This document shows positions 28,720 through 37,625 of a stretch of 64,000 nt of DNA, piece by piece. Each line of letters begins with the position of its first letter. Within the stretch, counting starts at the first letter, position 1. The DNA lies in assembly GCA_003565775.1 (NCBI GenBank), contig PXAT01000112.1, positions 19,610 to 83,609 on the forward strand, read 5' to 3'. The notes under the pieces are model-generated. The model made no database searches, was not told the DNA's origin, and saw nothing but the letters and a program-made list of their open reading frames with translations. The DNA is from Ectothiorhodospiraceae bacterium (GTDB lineage: Bacteria; Pseudomonadota; Gammaproteobacteria; Nitrococcales; Aquisalimonadaceae). The position numbers were made by a program, and so were the translations under genes.

Positions 28720-28814
28720 TGCCGTCTTCTCCTCCAGATGCCCGCCACCCGGCGCCGGACGGCGCGTCGGGGGGCACGATTCGATCATGAACATTGTCTC
28801 GGGCCGGATCCGGA

Positions 28815-30095
28815 TCAGCGCACATGATCCACCTCCTGGCCCAGCATTTCCGGCGTCACCAGTACCACGCCGCCCGGTGAAACATAGAAGCGACGTCGAT
28901 CCTGTTCCAGGTCATAGCCGATGACGGTGCCATTGGGAATCCGGCAACCTTCGTCGATTACGGCCCGGCGAATCCGGCAACCCTGCCCCACTACCACCGC
29001 TGGCAGCACCACCGAATCTTCCACCACCGACTGAGGATGCACCTGAACCTGCGAAAACAACAGACTGTGTCGCACCAGCGAGCCGGCGATGATGTCACCG
29101 CCGGAAACCATGGAATCCAGGGCCATGCCGGGGAGCTCGTCGTCATTCATGCTGACGTTGATGAACTTCGCCGGCGGCAATTGCGCCTGATAGGTCCAGA
29201 TCGGCCACAACTCGTCATAGATATCGAGTTCGGGTTTCGCGCCGATCAGTTCCTGATTCGCCTCGTAGAAGGCGTCCACGGTTCCGACATCCCGCCAGTA
29301 GGGCTGCTCACCACTTTGCGGGTCACGGAACGGATAGGCGACAACCTTGGCTTCATGGATGGCGCGCGGAATGATGTCCTTGCCGAAATCCCGCGACGAG
29401 TCCGGATCGTCGGCATCCTGACGCAGAGCGCGAAACAGATAATCCCGGTTGAACACGTAGATCCCCATGGAGACCAGTGCATTGTCGGCATCGCCCGGAA
29501 TCGGCGCCGGATGCTCGGGCTTTTCACTGAATTCCAGCACCTGGCCATGTTCGTCCACGCTCATCACGCCGAAGGCACGCGCCCGCTCCAATGGCGTCTC
29601 GACACAGCCCACGGTCATCTCGGCACCGGATTCCACATGGCGCGCGATCATCGTGCCGTAATCCATCTTGTAGACGTGGTCGCCGGCCAGCACCAGCACG
29701 TAACGCGGGTCGTGCGCGGTGATGATGTCGATGCTCTGAAACACGGCATCGGCAGTACCGGCATACCACAGGGGCTGGTCAAGGCGCTGCTGCGCCGGCA
29801 CCAGTTCGACGAACTCGCCGAATTCGCCACGCAGGAAGCCCCAGCCACGCTGCACGTGCTGAATCAGGGAATGGGCCTTGTACTGGGTCAGCACCTGGAT
29901 ACGGCGAATGCCGGAATTGATGCAATTGGAAAGCGGAAAGTCGATGAGCCGAAACTTGCCGCCGAACGGCACCGCCGGCTTGGTCCGCCAGTCGGTGAGG
30001 TTGACCAGCCGTCCACCCCGACCACCGGCCAGAATCATGGCCAGTGTGTCCCGGGTCAGGCGACTGACAAAACGCGGATTGCTCTCGAGAAACAT
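28815..30095 (-). CDS. glgC: Glucose-1-phosphate adenylyltransferase GlgC
   Basis: Makes ADP-glucose for glycogen or other alpha-glucan synthesis; normally tetrameric and controlled by glycolytic effectors. The 426 residues begin [30 protein letters not shown], with the pyrophosphorylase loop, the [22 protein letters not shown] sugar-nucleotide region, and [13 protein letters not shown]. The C-terminal third has the left-handed beta-helix hexapeptide repeats of the family. AAGGCAG precedes ATG 30095; the frame open to 30323 gives an N-terminus unlike any homologue. No other glg gene is nearby. The 200 bases upstream show no clear element. Confidence 0.94.
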   Translation of the reverse strand: MFLESNPRFVSRLTRDTLAMILAGGRGGRLVNLTDWRTKPAVPFGGKFRLIDFPLSNCINSGIRRIQVLTQYKAHSLIQHVQRGWGFLRGEFGEFVELVPAQQRLDQPLWYAGTADAVFQSIDIITAHDPRYVLVLAGDHVYKMDYGTMIARHVESGAEMTVGCVETPLERARAFGVMSVDEHGQVLEFSEKPEHPAPIPGDADNALVSMGIYVFNRDYLFRALRQDADDPDSSRDFGKDIIPRAIHEAKVVAYPFRDPQSGEQPYWRDVGTVDAFYEANQELIGAKPELDIYDELWPIWTYQAQLPPAKFINVSMNDDELPGMALDSMVSGGDIIAGSLVRHSLLFSQVQVHPQSVVEDSVVLPAVVVGQGCRIRRAVIDEGCRIPNGTVIGYDLEQDRRRFYVSPGGVVLVTPEMLGQEVDHVR

Positions 30096-30295
30096 GGATC
30101 TGCCTTGTGCTGGTTCCCGGGCGCGGGACGTCGCATTCGGGCGACATCCGGCCGGCTTCTGACCGGTGGCCGGGAAATCCTCCATGGGCGGGTGCGTCTC
30201 GGGGTGGAAACGGCCTCGCCTTCTGTGAGGGAAACGCGAAAATGGATCAGCGTTGCCCTCGGGCAGCATACTGGCGCCCGGGGTTCGTGCCAACG

Positions 30296-30940
30296 TCAAT
30301 GGCCGCTCGACCCACGGTGCCACGGGCGGAGGATACCGGTGCGCAACAGCCGTTTCAGGTCGGGCAGTTCATCCACATCCCACGATGATGCCAGCTCCCG
30401 CAGGCAGCCCCCGGTGCGGCGCATCTGCACGCGGCTGCGCTGCAACACACGTTTGCTGCCCCAGGGAATGGAACGCAGCAACAGGGCGGGTGGATCATCC
30501 GCGGCCAGCAGCACGTAACCCCCATCCTCCGCCGGAATGACCAGGGCATCACCCGCGGCCAGCGGGGTAAACGCCGCCTCCTGCAAAAGACTCACGGCAA
30601 CGGGGGTACAGTCGGCGCCGAGGATCAGTACCCGCCCGCGTGTGCGGCCGCGCCGCCGGCTCGCACGCCACATCCGTCGCCCGAGATTCCCCGGTGGCTG
30701 AACGTGCAAGGGCAAATGCCAGCGGCGCGCGAGGCCGCGCAACCAGGGGTGATCGCGGTGGGGTGTGAGCCAGAGCTCCACCGGCAGGCCGCTGGCAACC
30801 GCCCGCTCCACCGTGGTCTCCAGAAGACGCCGATACCAGAAGCAGGCAGCCCTGGCGCCGAGGTGACGAGCGAGACGCGTCTTGACCCGTCCGGGCACCG
30901 GGCTCTTCGCAAAAATCACCAGCCGGCAATCTCCGCTCAC
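30296..30940 (-). CDS. DUF2064/TIGR04282-type nucleotidyl- or glycosyltransferase
   Basis: The 214 residues show the TIGR04282 (DUF2064) pattern: LVIFAKSPVPGRVKTRLARHLG at the N-terminus, WYRRLLETTVERA, PPGNLGRRMWRA and the GADCTPVAVSLLQEA segment near the middle. This family was named from arsenosugar clusters, and related proteins resemble nucleotide-sugar transferases. GTG 30940 is the start: it shares 4 bases with the stop of the upstream gene, and GAGG is 8 bases upstream. No arsenic genes are nearby, so a role in arsenosugars is not supported here. Confidence 0.78.
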   Translation of the reverse strand: MSGDCRLVIFAKSPVPGRVKTRLARHLGARAACFWYRRLLETTVERAVASGLPVELWLTPHRDHPWLRGLARRWHLPLHVQPPGNLGRRMWRASRRRGRTRGRVLILGADCTPVAVSLLQEAAFTPLAAGDALVIPAEDGGYVLLAADDPPALLLRSIPWGSKRVLQRSRVQMRRTGGCLRELASSWDVDELPDLKRLLRTGILRPWHRGSSGH

Positions 30941-31623
30941 AACGACCCCTCGCGATAAAGCCGCGCCAGCTCCCGGGGATCCGCACCGCGCCAGAATCGA
31001 TAGCGCAATCGCCACATCAAAAGGACCGTCGCCATCACACCGCCCCGTTCCCAGCGCCGCGCCGATGTTCGCACTCGCTGTCGCAGACAACGGGGTCGGG
31101 ACCCGGCCTTGAGCGCAGTGCTGAGGGCGATATCCTCCATCAGGGGAATCGGCGGAAACCCACCGACCGTTTCGAACCAGTCACGACGGACGAACATGGC
31201 CTGATCACCGGTCGCGATGCCGCTCAGGCGGCTGCGCTGGTTCATGCACCACTCAATGACGCGGAATGCGCTACCCGGTGCATCCAGGCGGACGTCGAAC
31301 CGTCCCCAGACAGCGCCCGCGGCAACCGCTTTCAGAACCGCGCCACCGGCATGCACCGGCACCAGCGTGTCGGCATGCACGAACCAGAGCACATCACCCT
31401 TTGCCCGCGCCGCCCCGGCATTCATCTGCAGCGCCCGCCCGCGTTCCGCCGGAAAGACCCGATCCACCAGATCGGCCGCCAGCTCCGGACTGCCGTCCGT
31501 ACTACCACCATCCACCAGCAGAACCTCGTGGCCCTCGCGCCGCAGTTGCTGCAGCGGTGCGAGCACCAGAAACAGGGATTCCGCCTCGTTCAGACAGGGC
31601 ACGATAATCGAGAGACGGCTCAT
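30937..31623 (-). CDS. TIGR04283-type family 2 glycosyltransferase
   Basis: A 228-residue GT-A glycosyltransferase beginning [27 protein letters not shown], with [41 protein letters not shown] (the DxD-like HAD) and [30 protein letters not shown]. This matches TIGR04283, which is almost always paired with TIGR04282, as here (4-base overlap). The open frame continues to 31818 only because it runs antisense through tRNA-Ala; ATG 31623 is the true start. Confidence 0.85.
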   Translation of the reverse strand: MSRLSIIVPCLNEAESLFLVLAPLQQLRREGHEVLLVDGGSTDGSPELAADLVDRVFPAERGRALQMNAGAARAKGDVLWFVHADTLVPVHAGGAVLKAVAAGAVWGRFDVRLDAPGSAFRVIEWCMNQRSRLSGIATGDQAMFVRRDWFETVGGFPPIPLMEDIALSTALKAGSRPRCLRQRVRTSARRWERGGVMATVLLMWRLRYRFWRGADPRELARLYREGSL

Positions 31624-31668
31624 GCAATCAGCGGTACCGACCTCGGCCGGACACCCTCCTCGCGAGTC

Positions 31669-31697
31669 TTGGTGGCATCGTAGTTTGGTGGTACGCT
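31669..31697 (+). promoter_or_regulatory. Putative promoter of tRNA-Ala
   Basis: TTGGTG (31669-31674) and TACGCT (31692-31697) are 17 bases apart and lie 24 bases before the tRNA. The -10 is weak (TA---T), so this is tentative. Confidence 0.4.
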
Positions 31698-31721
31698 TCG
31701 CGCGCTGGCAAGCAATTGCAT

Positions 31722-31797
<76 letters not shown>

Positions 31798-32153
31798 CTT
31801 TCCCGTCAGTGATTGCATGCAAAACTTCTGATCGGATCACCAAACTCTGATCCCTGGCCGGTACAGCGCCGGGCGCATCCAGAGGGGCCATCCCGTCAAC
31901 CTGGGGCGCCAGGCAAGCGTTCTCCCGAATCTTCCCGCACCGTTTTTTCGCTTCGCCGCCGCCCGCATCAGGGGCATCCGGCTTCTGCATGCTGACTCGC
32001 CGGCCATCCCCGACCGGGGCAGCGACGACAATGCGCCGCGGAGTTGAAACCACCTATCCCAGCTGCGATGGACGAGTCGCGGTCCATTGCCATTCCTGCT
32101 GTTGCCACTGGTCCGGAACCAGGCGAAGCGCCCGCCCACCGGGATTCGTTCGC
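31798..32153. other. Gene-free spacer after tRNA-Ala
   Basis: 356 bases with no supported gene. Open frames on both strands (up to about 105 codons) lack family features, ribosome binding sites and neighbours to link with. No clear terminator, repeat or promoter was recognised. The stretch separates the tRNA from the end of the ADP-ribosylglycohydrolase-family gene, which ends at 32154 on the minus strand. Confidence 0.6.
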
Positions 32154-33239
32154 CTACCTCCCGGGCAGAAGCTCCGCGACGTGCTGATCGATGGTTTCGT
32201 GAATGCGCAATCGTGTGAACAGGTCGTCGGCGAAATCACCGTGCAGAAGCCCCATCAGGACACCCAACACCGCGCCGCGATGGGCGTTGTCGCCGCCGAC
32301 GTTGGTGTTGGCCAGCAATGCATCCAGCGGACGTTCGCCATGGCGGCCGGCAAAATACAGCACGGCGGGCCAGGCGTCGCTGATGTAGCAGGCGCTCGAC
32401 AGCCGGCCGCCGATGACGTCGCGGTCGGTTCTCTCACCGCCGATCAGCGTTGCGAGCTCGCGGCGCGGCAGACCCAGGCACGCGTCAAGCAGATCCTCGC
32501 GCATGGTCTCGACGTTGGCTGCAAACAGCCAGCGATCCAGCAGCGTCACGTAGCGTTCACAGACAGCCGCCAGCGCATCATCCGGATGGGTCAGGAACAG
32601 ATGCTGGCGACACAGCGCCTGCACCTGATCCAGCGCTGTACCGGCCAGGCGTTCGGCGAAGACAATCGGCGCGATCATCACCAGACCGCCGATCGACGGC
32701 GTGTCATGGGTAACGGCGGCGCAATGCTCCGGCGGCTTGCCCAGAGCGAGATTGGCGAAAAATCCGCGATGGAACGACTCGGCATAGGTGTCGGGATGCT
32801 GCGGTGGGTCCGCGGTCATCAGCGCGACATAGTGGTCGAGAAAGGCGGCGCGGGAGTAGCGGCCGCCGGCGCTGCGCATCGAACGCATCAATGCCAGCGT
32901 GCAATAGGCGTTTAGGGTGTTGTCCCCGGCCTGCATCCCCTGGTGGTAGTGCACGTTGGGACGATTCCAGAAGGCCTTCTTTTCCTTCAGGATAATCTCG
33001 CCGACCACCTCGGGCTGACCGCCGGCACCAGCCCCGCGCCGCCCGCCGCCGGCCGTGGAATGCAGGGACATGATCGAAGACGGATGCCGCGCTGGCGGCG
33101 CCTCCAGTCGGCGGATGCCGCCCGGAAAGGCGCGATCGATGTCGGCGACGTTGTAGAACCAGTGCACCGGCATCGCCAGGGCGTCGCCGAGGAACAGGGC
33201 CCGAAGTGCACTGCGTGCGCGATCTGCCGGCGTGCTCAT
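32154..33239 (-). CDS. ADP-ribosylglycohydrolase-family protein
   Basis: Predicted to belong to the ADP-ribosylglycohydrolase (DraG/ARH3-like) fold. The 361 residues have the family start SALRALFLGDALAMPVHW and, late, the metal-site region TNVGGDNAHRGAVLGVL, equivalent to the GGDTDT site that binds two magnesium ions; the Thr-Asp pair here is Asn-Ala, so ion binding may differ. It is the last gene of a tightly packed operon: its ATG overlaps the stop of the PLP lyase by 4 bases. Whether it removes ADP-ribose or acts on a small molecule in ovothiol metabolism is unknown. Confidence 0.8.
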   Translation of the reverse strand: MSTPADRARSALRALFLGDALAMPVHWFYNVADIDRAFPGGIRRLEAPPARHPSSIMSLHSTAGGGRRGAGAGGQPEVVGEIILKEKKAFWNRPNVHYHQGMQAGDNTLNAYCTLALMRSMRSAGGRYSRAAFLDHYVALMTADPPQHPDTYAESFHRGFFANLALGKPPEHCAAVTHDTPSIGGLVMIAPIVFAERLAGTALDQVQALCRQHLFLTHPDDALAAVCERYVTLLDRWLFAANVETMREDLLDACLGLPRRELATLIGGERTDRDVIGGRLSSACYISDAWPAVLYFAGRHGERPLDALLANTNVGGDNAHRGAVLGVLMGLLHGDFADDLFTRLRIHETIDQHVAELLPGR

Positions 33240-34417
33240 GGCGAACCACTCCCAATGGCTGTGCTGATGCGTTCAAGCGCCCGGTCGATGATGCCGGCCG
33301 GAGCGCCGATGTTCATGCGCATGAAACCGCTGCCCTGCTCGCCGAAGCGAACACCGGGGTTCATGCCGACGCCCGCCTCCTGAACAAGGAATTGCGCCAG
33401 GGCGTCATCCTCCAGGCCCAGGTTTCGGCAATCCAGCCAGAGCAGGAAGGTGCCCTGGGGGTCGATCACCGAGATTTCGGGGCAGTGGCGGTGGAGGAAG
33501 GTGGTGACCCGATCGCGATTGCCTTGCAGATAACGCAACAGGGCATCCAGCCAATGCCCGCCGTGGCGATAACCGGCCTCGAAAGCAGCGATGCTGAAGG
33601 GATTGCATTGCAGCGCCGGCAGGCGGTCGAACTGGCCCTGCACGGTGCCGCGCAGCTTCCCGCACGGGCAGAGCAAGGCTGCCAGCCCCAGGCCCTGGAT
33701 GTTGAAGCTCTTGCCGGGTGCCACCGCGGTGATGACCGCATCCCCGGCGCCGGCAAGGTTGACCAGCAAGGTGTGAGCGGGGCGATCCGGGTAGACCAGA
33801 TCGGCGTGAATCTCGTCGGAGAACACAACCAGACCATGCCGCCGTGCGATGTCCAGCAGCCGATCGAGCTCCTGTTCCGACCAGATCCGTCCGATGGGGT
33901 TGTGCGGCGAACACAGCAGCAGCAACCGGTTGTCCGTCTCGCTGGCGCAGGCTTCCAGGTGATCGAAATCCATCCGGTACTGCCCGTCGGTCAGTCGTAG
34001 CGGGCTCTCGATCAGACGCCGATCGCCGGCGCGGATGGCATCGAAAAACGGCGGGTAGACCGGCGGCATCACGATCACGCCCTCGCCCGGGCGACTGAAC
34101 GCTTGCACGACGGCATGCAGCGCAGGGATTACGCCGCCGATCAGCCGGACATGCTCGCGTTGCCCGGACCAGCGGTGCCGCTGCGCGAGCCACTGCATCA
34201 AGGCGTCGAACAGGCTGTCCGGGCATTCCGTGTAGCCATACACCGGATGCCTGGCCCGCTCGATCAGCGCCTCGCTGACTGCCGGTGGCGAGGCAAAGTC
34301 CATGTCGGCCACCCACAGCGGTATCACGTCCTCGCGGCCGAATACCCTGCTGCGCGCGACCCACTTCGTGGCATGGGAGCCCGCCCGGTCGGGCGGTCGG
34401 CTGAAGGCATCACTCAA
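33236..34417 (-). CDS. PLP-dependent C-S lyase, OvoB/PatB-like
   Basis: Fold-type I PLP enzyme of the MalY/PatB cystathionine beta-lyase group. The 393 residues contain LWVADMDFASPPAV near 35, VYGYTECPDSLFDALMQWL, LLCSPHNPIGRIWS, VFSDEIHADLVYPDR and the cofactor lysine in VAPGKSFNIQGLG. Context decides the likely job: it is the second gene of a 4-base-overlap operon directly after ovoA, which fits OvoB, the sulfoxide lyase that releases 5-thiohistidine from the OvoA product. Without context it would be called a cystathionine beta-lyase, and that remains the alternative. Confidence 0.82.
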   Translation of the reverse strand: MSDAFSRPPDRAGSHATKWVARSRVFGREDVIPLWVADMDFASPPAVSEALIERARHPVYGYTECPDSLFDALMQWLAQRHRWSGQREHVRLIGGVIPALHAVVQAFSRPGEGVIVMPPVYPPFFDAIRAGDRRLIESPLRLTDGQYRMDFDHLEACASETDNRLLLLCSPHNPIGRIWSEQELDRLLDIARRHGLVVFSDEIHADLVYPDRPAHTLLVNLAGAGDAVITAVAPGKSFNIQGLGLAALLCPCGKLRGTVQGQFDRLPALQCNPFSIAAFEAGYRHGGHWLDALLRYLQGNRDRVTTFLHRHCPEISVIDPQGTFLLWLDCRNLGLEDDALAQFLVQEAGVGMNPGVRFGEQGSGFMRMNIGAPAGIIDRALERISTAIGSGSP

Positions 34418-36555
34418 GCCCTGCGCTCCCAGACAGTCACCTCGGTGAAGCTGTGCTGGTACTTGTTGGCGGTCTCGCGGATCACGAACGGAACCTTCCG
34501 CGGTTGGCCAAGCATCCGGAAGTGGTCACCCAGCGCGTCCTGCAGCCCGTCAAGCGTCGAGTAGTTCTCGCCGTCCTTCTTGAAACCGCCCAACCAGTGC
34601 TCGCGAGGGGTGTGCTCCTGCAACCAGGTATAGGGCGAGGCAATCACCAGCAGCCCGCCCGGATTGACCCGTTCCGGAATCTGCGCCAGAAACTGAATCG
34701 GCTTGTAAAGACGGTCGATCAGGTTGCTCGCCAGCACCAGATCATAACCGGTGAACTGGGGCTTCAGATTGCAGGCGTCGGCCTGCCAGAATTGCACCCG
34801 GTCGGCAACCTCCTGCAGGCCGAGGTCGCTGAGTCGGCGTGTACGATAGGCGACCAGTTCGCCCTCTTCGACCATGGCGTAGCGCAGGCTGCCGCGCTCG
34901 GCCATCTCGACCCCCTGGGCAATGAAACGGGCCGAGAAATCCACGCCTGTCACCTGCGGAAAACGCCGCGCCAGCTCGAACGCGGAGCGACCGGTAGCGC
35001 AGCCGATTTCCAGCGCCCGGCGGCAAGGGCGCTCGCCCATGGCCTCCATCGCCAGTGCGGCAATGGCACGCGGGTAATTGGGCACGCCCAGCCATTCGTC
35101 ACCGTAATGGAACTCGGCGTATTCCGAGAGCACCTTGTCGGTCTCGTAGACCCTCGCCGGCGGCGTCGCTGGCGCCTCGGAGACCACATAGCGAAAACCG
35201 GCATGCTGGAAGAAATGCCGCCGGAAGGCATAGCGCGCACTACGCAGCGTTTCATTGCCGCAGGAGATCCAAGAGCCGCCCTTGATCAGATTGTGCTGAT
35301 TGTCGAAGGTCGGCGTGGTGAAGTCGTCGTACAGCGGATGCACGTCGAAACCATCGAAGGGATAGGTGGGTGTTTCGGTCCATTGCCAGACGTTGCCGAC
35401 CACGTCGAAAAACCCGCCATGGGCGAACCGGTCAACCGGACAGGAGGACGCCCAATGGTCCAGATGCAGATTGGCCCCGGCCACCCGGTCGGCGGGCACA
35501 TCCTCCAGCCCGGCCACGTCGTACAGGCGTTGCCATTCGTCCTCGGTGGGCAGCCGCACGGGACGGCCGGTCTCGCGAGCCAGCCAGTGACAGAACGCCT
35601 TGGCCTCGTGGTAGTTGACCTCCACCGGCCAGTTCCAGGGCATGGCGATGACCTCGGTCATCAGACGAAGCTTCCAGCCACCATCGTCAACCCAGAAACT
35701 GGGGTGTCTTGCTTCGGCGAACTCGCGCCAGGCCATGCCCTCCTCGCTCCAGACACCATCGTCGGCATAGCCGCCGGCCTCGACGAAGCGCAGAAACTCG
35801 CCATTAGTGACTAGATACCGGCTCGCCTCGAAGTCCGCCACATCGGCCCGGTGGTATCCGTACTCGTTGTCCCAGCCGTAGAACGGCGCATCAAAGGGCT
35901 TGCCGAGCCGGACCTCGCCGCCGGGCACGGCTACCAGCGTGTTCTCCGGGGCTGCCCCATGATCGCGACAGGGCTGCCAGTCGGGATGCGGGCGGACATA
36001 ATCGAGGCGATGCTGACGGATCAGCACCGACGAGGTCTCCAGATGAATCCGTTCGTGCTCGATGCCCATGACGATGGGCCACCAATCGCTTTTCCAGTTG
36101 ACGGGTAGCTGCAGGGGCAGGGAATCGATCAGGTGCAGGACCGCCTCGCGCACCTTGCGACGGTAATCGAACACCGCATCCACGCTGGGCCAGTCGTAGT
36201 TGGCCTCATCCAGGTCATCCCAGCTCATCTCGTCGACGCCCACCGCAAAAGTGGATTCCATCTGTGCGTCGATCCGCTCGGGCAGCAGCTTGGCCAGCAT
36301 CAGCTTGTTGACGTAGAAGGTGGCCGTGTGGCCAACGTAAAAGATCAGCGGGTGCCGCAACGGAATGGACTTTTCGAAGAAGGCCTCCTCCCGCGCCAGG
36401 GTGCAGAACAACGACTCGTAGCGATCCCAGGTATCGAGAAAATAGGCGCGAATCTCGGCGCGCTTTTCGTCCACGGGGCCACCGTCGAGGCGAGGTGTGC
36501 GTTTGACCTGGAATGCTTCGGCGTTGCTCGGTAGTGCGGACTCGGCAAGGGTCAT
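34414..36555 (-). CDS. ovoA: Ovothiol synthase OvoA (sulfoxide synthase plus methyltransferase)
   Basis: Iron-dependent enzyme that joins cysteine to C5 of histidine as a sulfoxide and, in a second domain, methylates the thiol-imidazole product. The 713 residues contain a DinB-like helical domain (about 30-180) with the HX3HXE iron ligands H167, H171 and E173 in GIEHERIHLETS and H76 in VGHTATF, a formylglycine-generating-type (SUMF1-like) domain (about 200-450: GEVRLGKPFDAPFYGWDNEYG, LPTEDEWQRLYD, GGFFDVVGNVWQWTETPT, GGSWISCGNETLRSARYAFR) and a C-terminal methyltransferase (about 490-700: RRALEIGCATGRSAFELA). The three-domain order and length are those of OvoA rather than EgtB. The stop overlaps the next ATG. 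Confidence 0.93.
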   Translation of the reverse strand: MTLAESALPSNAEAFQVKRTPRLDGGPVDEKRAEIRAYFLDTWDRYESLFCTLAREEAFFEKSIPLRHPLIFYVGHTATFYVNKLMLAKLLPERIDAQMESTFAVGVDEMSWDDLDEANYDWPSVDAVFDYRRKVREAVLHLIDSLPLQLPVNWKSDWWPIVMGIEHERIHLETSSVLIRQHRLDYVRPHPDWQPCRDHGAAPENTLVAVPGGEVRLGKPFDAPFYGWDNEYGYHRADVADFEASRYLVTNGEFLRFVEAGGYADDGVWSEEGMAWREFAEARHPSFWVDDGGWKLRLMTEVIAMPWNWPVEVNYHEAKAFCHWLARETGRPVRLPTEDEWQRLYDVAGLEDVPADRVAGANLHLDHWASSCPVDRFAHGGFFDVVGNVWQWTETPTYPFDGFDVHPLYDDFTTPTFDNQHNLIKGGSWISCGNETLRSARYAFRRHFFQHAGFRYVVSEAPATPPARVYETDKVLSEYAEFHYGDEWLGVPNYPRAIAALAMEAMGERPCRRALEIGCATGRSAFELARRFPQVTGVDFSARFIAQGVEMAERGSLRYAMVEEGELVAYRTRRLSDLGLQEVADRVQFWQADACNLKPQFTGYDLVLASNLIDRLYKPIQFLAQIPERVNPGGLLVIASPYTWLQEHTPREHWLGGFKKDGENYSTLDGLQDALGDHFRMLGQPRKVPFVIRETANKYQHSFTEVTVWERRA

Positions 36556-36907
36556 GATGTGTTGTTCTCACATTGAGCGGTTCAACCGCGTTTCAACGGA
36601 CGGTTTTTCGGGAATCGGGAGCCTTCGGGTTCCGTTCGGCAACCTCTCAGGGCACGCCCCGAGAGACAAACCTGCAGACCGAGAGTTCTGCGCGCCGGCC
36701 GAAACGTGCACGGCCGGTCAGGTCGGGGTGTCTCCGGATCTGCATGCACAATCCAGGACCGCCTCGATGCCGGGCCCGGGAATCTAACCGGCGATCAATG
36801 GGCGGCATCCGCCGATGCCGTCCCGCAATTGGCCCGCAATCGCTCGAAGGAAACGCTGAGCCATGGCAGCAACGGATACCTTCGGTTACCCTTTCGCGGT
36901 CGCCGAC
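36556..36907. other. Gene-free region with predicted structured leader before ovoA
   Basis: 352 bases between ovoA and tRNA-Arg with no supported gene. On the minus strand upstream of ovoA there is a strong stem made of CTCTC-GGGC and GCCC-GAGAG arms (about 36641-36662) and a GCGGTTGAACCGC inverted repeat nearer the gene (about 36579-36591). I compared the leader with glycine, SAH, TPP and SAM consensus motifs and found no convincing match. The region also has to hold the promoter for tRNA-Arg on the plus strand, which I could not place with confidence. Confidence 0.5.
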
Positions 36908-36984
36908 GCCCTGGTAGCTCAGCTGGATAGAGCAACCGCCTCCTAAGCGGTAGGTCGCAGGTTCAAATCCTGCCCAGGGCACCA
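36908..36984 (+). tRNA. tRNA-Arg(CCT)
   Basis: A 77-base tRNA with encoded CCA. The acceptor arm GCCCTGG pairs with CCAGGGC. The anticodon stem ACCGC/GCGGT encloses CTCCTAA with anticodon CCT, reading AGG, a rare arginine codon in GC-rich bacteria. The D-arm AGCTCAGCTGGATAGAGC and T-arm GCAGGTTCAAATCCTGC are normal. The Hen1-type gene starts 20 bases downstream on the same strand. Confidence 0.96.
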
Positions 36985-37004
36985 TCCACGGATCGGCTTG
37001 AGGC

Positions 37005-37625
37005 ATGGAAGACCTTCACGACGCGCGTCTCAACTTTGTCATCGGCAGCCTGCTGGACTGCGGTGCCCGCAACTTCATCGATCTCGGGTGTGGTGCCGGC
37101 TCGTTGTTGAAGAAGGCGCTGCTCAGCGGATATTTCGATGCCATCGTGGGTCTGGAGACGGCCGCGGACTCGCTGGCCGTGGCGCGTGCCGAACTGGCCG
37201 ATTACCTCCGGGGCCCGAGTCCCGAGTTGCGCCTGATCAACGGGTCTGGCCTGGACGTACAGCCACAGTTGCAGGATTTCGACGCAATCGTCATGGTCGA
37301 GACCATCGAACACATCGATCCGCGCCAGCTATCACGCCTCGAAGACGCCCTGTTCGTCGGCTATCGCCCAAAGCATGTCATCCTGAGCACGCCCAACCGC
37401 GACTACAATCCGCTGTACGGACTGGCCGCGCACGAACTGCGCGAACCCGACCACAAGTTCGAATGGTCACGCATTCGCTTCCGCTCGTGGGGATTGCGTC
37501 TGGCCCGGCAATACGGCTACCACGCCAGATTCGCCCACATCGGCGAGGCCCACCCGGAACTCGGTTCCCCGACCCAGGCGATCCGCTTCAGCCGGATCGA
37601 CGATCAACGATTCAATCCCGCCTGA
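37005..37625 (+). CDS. Stand-alone Hen1-type RNA 3'-terminal 2'-O-methyltransferase
   Basis: A class I SAM methyltransferase of 206 residues with Hen1 signatures. The SAM site is NFIDLGCGAGSLLKKAL (about 24-40). The metal-binding pattern of Hen1 is complete: E99, E102 and H103 in VETIEHIDPRQL, and H150 in DHKFEW, with the adjacent family block HVILSTPNRDYNPLY. In the known bacterial system Hen1 marks repaired RNA ends and works beside the Pnkp kinase/ligase. Here the Hen1 ligase-activating N-domain is absent and no pnkp gene is in the window. The ATG lies 20 bases after tRNA-Arg. The role of such orphan Hen1 domains is not established. Confidence 0.85.
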   Translation: MEDLHDARLNFVIGSLLDCGARNFIDLGCGAGSLLKKALLSGYFDAIVGLETAADSLAVARAELADYLRGPSPELRLINGSGLDVQPQLQDFDAIVMVETIEHIDPRQLSRLEDALFVGYRPKHVILSTPNRDYNPLYGLAAHELREPDHKFEWSRIRFRSWGLRLARQYGYHARFAHIGEAHPELGSPTQAIRFSRIDDQRFNPA

